A DNA stretch of 64,000 nt, taken from positions 62,001 through 126,000 of the forward strand of contig NZ_JBLGTV010000002.1 of the NCBI RefSeq assembly GCF_047468865.1. Reading direction: 5' to 3'. The DNA comes from Castellaniella hirudinis_A. GTDB lineage: Bacteria > Pseudomonadota > Gammaproteobacteria > Burkholderiales > Burkholderiaceae_B. Under the pieces are notes generated by a model that saw only the letters and a list, made by a program, of their open reading frames with translations, had not been told where the DNA came from and searched no databases. The translations under genes were made by a program, and so were the position numbers. Shown here one piece after another: positions 61,016-64,000 of the stretch (position 1 is the first letter of the stretch; each line of letters starts with the position of its first letter).

Positions 61016-61803
61016 TCCGCCCCGCCACCCAGATCCGCCCCGCCATGGGCTCGGGTTTCCCGACCCTGCTGCACAAAGAGTTCATGCGCTTCTGGAAGGT
61101 CGGCCTGCAGACCATCGCCGCCCCGGTGGTCACCGCCCTGCTGTACCTGCTGATCTTCTCGCACGTGCTCGAAGACCGCGTTCAGGTATACGGCAGCCTG
61201 CCGTACACCGCCTTCCTGATCCCCGGCCTGATGATGATGAGCATGCTGCAGAACAGCTTCGCCAACCCGTCGTCCTCGCTCATCCAAAGCCGCATCACGG
61301 GCAACCTGATCTTCGTCCTGCTGCCGCCGTTCTCGCACCGCCAGATTTTCCTGGCCTACTTGCTGGCCGCCGTCGCCCGGGGCCTGATCGTGGGGGCCTG
61401 TATCTGGCTGGTGGCCCTGTTCTTCGTGGTGCTGCCCGTCAAGGCCCCCCTGTGGCTGCTGGTCTTCGCCGTGCTGTCGTGCTGGATACTGGGCACCCTG
61501 GGGCTGATCGCGGGCCTGTGGTCCGAAAAATTCGACCAGCTGGCCGCCTTCCAGAACTTCCTCATCATGCCGGCCACGTTCCTGTCCGGCGTGTTCTACT
61601 CCATCCACAGCCTGCCGCCATTCTGGCAGGCCGTTTCCGGGTGGAATCCCGTCTTCTACATGATCGACGGCTTCCGCTACGGCTTCTTCGCCGTTTCGGA
61701 TGTGTCCCCCTGGCATGGGCTGGCCATCGTGCTGGCCGTTGCCATCGCCCTCAGCCTGTTTGCCCTGCGCCTGCTGGCGCGCGGCTATAAACTCAGGAGC
61801 TAA
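61012..61803 (+). CDS. ABC-2 type exporter permease (YadH-like)
   Basis: The 263-residue protein has six membrane helices of the ABC-2 type (TIAAPVVTALLYLLIFSHVL, FLIPGLMMMSMLQNSFANPSSSLIQ, FLAYLLAAVARGLIVGACIWLVAL, LVFAVLSCWILGTLGLIAGLW, FLIMPATFLSGVFYSIHSLPPFW). It forms the channel with the ATPase encoded just upstream. The start ATG overlaps that gene's stop. Confidence 0.9.
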   Translation: MIRPATQIRPAMGSGFPTLLHKEFMRFWKVGLQTIAAPVVTALLYLLIFSHVLEDRVQVYGSLPYTAFLIPGLMMMSMLQNSFANPSSSLIQSRITGNLIFVLLPPFSHRQIFLAYLLAAVARGLIVGACIWLVALFFVVLPVKAPLWLLVFAVLSCWILGTLGLIAGLWSEKFDQLAAFQNFLIMPATFLSGVFYSIHSLPPFWQAVSGWNPVFYMIDGFRYGFFAVSDVSPWHGLAIVLAVAIALSLFALRLLARGYKLRS

Positions 61804-61810
61804 TTCCACT

Positions 61811-62062
61811 ATGCAACCCACCCCCGACCAAGTCCGCCAATACATTACCGACCACCTGGATTGCGACCACCTGGAAGTCTACGGCGACGGCGCCCACTTT
61901 GAAGCCCTGATCGTCAGCAAAGCCTTCGAGGGCCAGAACACCCTGGCGCGCCACCGCACGGTCTACCAGGCCCTGGGCGACCGCATGCGCGCCGAAATCC
62001 ATGCCCTGTCCATGCGCAACCTGACGCCCGCCGAATACGCCGACGCCAAGAGCAATGGATAA
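61811..62062 (+). CDS. ibaG: BolA-family protein IbaG (YrbA)
   Basis: The 83-residue protein has the BolA fold with HFEALIVSKAFEGQNTLARHRTVYQALGDRM and a C-terminal IHALSMRNLTPAEYAD. IbaG-type BolA proteins, which lie next to murA in many proteobacteria, bind monothiol glutaredoxins and Fe-S clusters and affect acid resistance and the envelope. It overlaps the murA start by 8 bases. Confidence 0.93.
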   Translation: MQPTPDQVRQYITDHLDCDHLEVYGDGAHFEALIVSKAFEGQNTLARHRTVYQALGDRMRAEIHALSMRNLTPAEYADAKSNG

Positions 62063-63308
62063 GCTGCTGATCCAGGGCGGCCGCCCGCTGCAGGGCGAGA
62101 TCGCCATATCCGGGGCGAAAAACGCCGCGCTGCCCATCCTGTGCGCGGCGTTGCTCACCGACGACCCCCTGGTGCTGGACAACGTCCCCGCCTTGCGCGA
62201 CATCGGCACCACCCTCAGTCTGCTCGAACGCATGGGGGTGCGGACACAGCGTCCGGCCCCCCATCAAGTCACCCTGCAGGCCGACCAGATCCACAGCCAG
62301 GAGGCCCCCTACGACCTGGTCAAGACCATGCGCGCCTCCATCCTGGTGCTGGGGCCGCTGGTGGCGCGCTTCGGCCAGGCGCGCGTCAGCCTGCCCGGGG
62401 GCTGCGCCATCGGCCAGCGCCCCGTCGATCAGCACATCAAAGGCCTGGCCGCCATGGGCGCCAGCATCCGCATCGACCACGGCTTCGTCGTGGCTCAGGC
62501 GCAGCGCCTGCGGGGGGCCAGCATCCTCACCGACATGGTCACCGTCACCGGCACCGAGAACCTGCTGATGGCCGCCACCCTGGCCGAAGGCCGCACCGTG
62601 CTGGAAAACGCCGCCTGCGAACCCGAAATCATCGACCTCGCCCAAGTGCTGATCGCCATGGGGGCGCACATCGAAGGCCACGGCACCGACCGCATCGTCA
62701 TCGAGGGCGTGGATCGCCTGCACGGCGCGCGCCACCGCATCGTGCCCGACCGCATCGAAGCCGGCACCTTTCTGTGCGCCGTGGCGGCCACGGGCGGCGA
62801 CATCACCCTGCGCAACGCCGCCCCCGATACCCTGGGGGCCGTGCTCGACAAGCTGCGCGACGCCGGGCTGCACATCACCACGGGCCCCGACTGGATTCGC
62901 GCCCGCATGCGGGGCCGGCCCCGGGCCATCGGCTTTCGCACCAGCGAATATCCCGGCTTCCCCACCGACATGCAGGCCCAGCTGATGGCGCTCAACACCG
63001 TCGCCGAAGGCACGGCGGTCATCACCGAAAACATCTTCGAAAACCGCTTCATGCACGTGCAGGAACTCTGCCGCATGGGGGCCGACATCGAGATCGACGG
63101 CCACACCGCCGTGGTGCAGGGGCATCCCCGGCTGTTGGGGGCCACCGTCATGGCCACCGACCTGCGCGCTTCCGCCAGCCTGGTCATCGCCGGCCTGGCC
63201 GCGCAAGGCCAGACCACGGTCGAGCGCATCTATCACCTGGATCGCGGCTACGAACACATGGAAAGCAAGCTCCAGGCGCTGGGCGCCGACATCCAACGCA
63301 TTCAATAG
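62055..63308 (+). CDS. murA: UDP-N-acetylglucosamine 1-carboxyvinyltransferase
   Basis: The 417-residue enzyme has the MurA signatures: GEIAISGAKNAALPIL with Lys22, PGGCAIGQRPVDQHIKGL with the PEP-binding Cys117, TSEYPGFPTDMQAQLMALN and the RFMHVQELCRMGADI segment. It adds enolpyruvate to UDP-GlcNAc in the first committed step of peptidoglycan synthesis and is blocked by fosfomycin through Cys117. Overlaps the ibaG end by 8 bases. Confidence 0.97.
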   Translation: MDKLLIQGGRPLQGEIAISGAKNAALPILCAALLTDDPLVLDNVPALRDIGTTLSLLERMGVRTQRPAPHQVTLQADQIHSQEAPYDLVKTMRASILVLGPLVARFGQARVSLPGGCAIGQRPVDQHIKGLAAMGASIRIDHGFVVAQAQRLRGASILTDMVTVTGTENLLMAATLAEGRTVLENAACEPEIIDLAQVLIAMGAHIEGHGTDRIVIEGVDRLHGARHRIVPDRIEAGTFLCAVAATGGDITLRNAAPDTLGAVLDKLRDAGLHITTGPDWIRARMRGRPRAIGFRTSEYPGFPTDMQAQLMALNTVAEGTAVITENIFENRFMHVQELCRMGADIEIDGHTAVVQGHPRLLGATVMATDLRASASLVIAGLAAQGQTTVERIYHLDRGYEHMESKLQALGADIQRIQ

Positions 63309-63315
63309 GCACGAC

Positions 63316-63987
63316 ATGGCACAAACGCCGCTGACCCTGGCCCTTTCCAAGGGCCGCATCTTCGAAGAAACCCTGCCGCTGCTGGCCGCCGCCGGCGTGG
63401 GCGTGCCCGAGAACCCGGAATCCTCGCGCAAACTGATCCTGCCCACCGATTCGCCCGATCTGCGCATCATCATTGTGCGGGCCTCCGACGTGCCCACCTA
63501 CGTGCAATACGGGGCGGCCGATTTCGGCATCGCCGGCAAGGACGTCCTGCACGAACACCTGGCCCACAACCCCGGCGGCCTGTACCAGCCCATCGACCTG
63601 AACATCGCCCACTGCCGCCTGTGCGTAGCCGCCCCCGAAGGCTTCGACTACCAAGCCGCCGTGCGCCAGGGTTCGCGCCTGCGCATCGCCACCAAATACG
63701 TGCGCGCCGCGCGCGAACACTTCGCCGCCAAGGGCGTGCACGTGGACATCATCAAACTGTACGGTTCCATGGAACTGGCCCCCCTGGTGGGTCTGGCCGA
63801 CGCCATCGTCGACTTGGTATCCTCGGGGGGCACCCTGCGCGCCAACCGCCTGGTCGAACTCGAAGAAATCAGCCAGATTTCCTCGCGCCTGATCGTCAAC
63901 CAGGCCGCCCTGAAAATGCACGGCGCCCGCCTGCAGCCCTTCCTGGACGCCTTTGCCCAGGCATCCGGCGACAACGGGGCGGCCTGA
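63316..63987 (+). CDS. hisG: ATP phosphoribosyltransferase, short form
   Basis: The 223-residue enzyme starts LTLALSKGRIFEETLPLL and contains VRASDVPTYVQYGAADFGIAGKDVL and LYGSMELAPLVGLADAIVDLVSSGGTLRAN. It makes phosphoribosyl-ATP, the first step in histidine synthesis. Its length marks the short form, which lacks the regulatory C-terminal domain and needs HisZ as partner; hisZ is not in the window. It ends just before the right edge, and other his genes probably follow. Confidence 0.96.
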   Translation: MAQTPLTLALSKGRIFEETLPLLAAAGVGVPENPESSRKLILPTDSPDLRIIIVRASDVPTYVQYGAADFGIAGKDVLHEHLAHNPGGLYQPIDLNIAHCRLCVAAPEGFDYQAAVRQGSRLRIATKYVRAAREHFAAKGVHVDIIKLYGSMELAPLVGLADAIVDLVSSGGTLRANRLVELEEISQISSRLIVNQAALKMHGARLQPFLDAFAQASGDNGAA

Positions 63988-64000
63988 ACCCCGGCAAACC

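Overview
The window is a GC-rich stretch of a betaproteobacterial chromosome. Gene content and order (hemB; petABC-sspAB; gltBD; an mla operon followed by an ABC exporter, bolA/ibaG, murA and a short-form hisG) fit Burkholderiales, most likely Alcaligenaceae near Bordetella/Achromobacter. The genus cannot be fixed from the sequence alone. No rRNA, CRISPR array, prophage or intact insertion sequence is visible.

Layout. 1-6.9 kb: the end of hemB, a PDZ-less HtrA-type protease, a Nif3-family protein, mscL, the cytochrome bc1 operon petABC, sspA-sspB and tRNA-Thr(TGT). 7-10.3 kb: a Na+/H+ antiporter overlapping a ClC chloride transporter. 10.4-18.2 kb: a six-gene operon in the order of E. coli ddpXABCDF (D-Ala-D-Ala dipeptidase plus dipeptide ABC importer), downstream of pgi. 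18.3-22.1 kb: a beta-oxidation pair (thiolase and a fused hydroxyacyl-CoA dehydrogenase/enoyl-CoA hydratase) behind a perfect palindromic operator. 22.25-23.0 kb: a domesticated Y1/RAYT-transposase-like protein that has lost its catalytic residues.

23.1-49.6 kb is the accessory centrepiece: an enterobactin-type catecholate siderophore locus. The left, minus-strand arm holds a sigma/anti-sigma pair (FecI/FecR), an STN-bearing TonB receptor, a YncE-like propeller lipoprotein, a MacAB exporter, a FepA/BfeA-type receptor and an esterase. The right, plus-strand arm holds a FecCD permease, ATPase and binding protein, a second esterase, a phosphopantetheinyl transferase, EntE, a stand-alone aryl carrier protein, a C-A-T-TE synthetase whose adenylation code reads as serine, a second YncE-like lipoprotein, EntC, a carrier-less isochorismatase and EntA. 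These suffice on paper to convert chorismate to 2,3-dihydroxybenzoate, couple it to serine, cyclise and release the product, export it, recapture the iron complex and hydrolyse it. Fur-box-like hexamer arrays precede most transcription units of the locus.

49.6-64 kb returns to core genes: gltB (carrying an apparent in-frame repeat-element insertion), gltD, mlaFEDAC without an adjacent mlaB, an ABC-2 exporter pair, ibaG, murA and hisG.

The most notable features are the split EntB function, a 30-bp tandem duplication inside the carrier domain of the synthetase, the repeat-derived insertion in gltB, the catalytically dead RAYT-like gene, an AT-rich inverted-repeat element between entA and gltB, and the pairing of YncE-like lipoproteins with siderophore genes.
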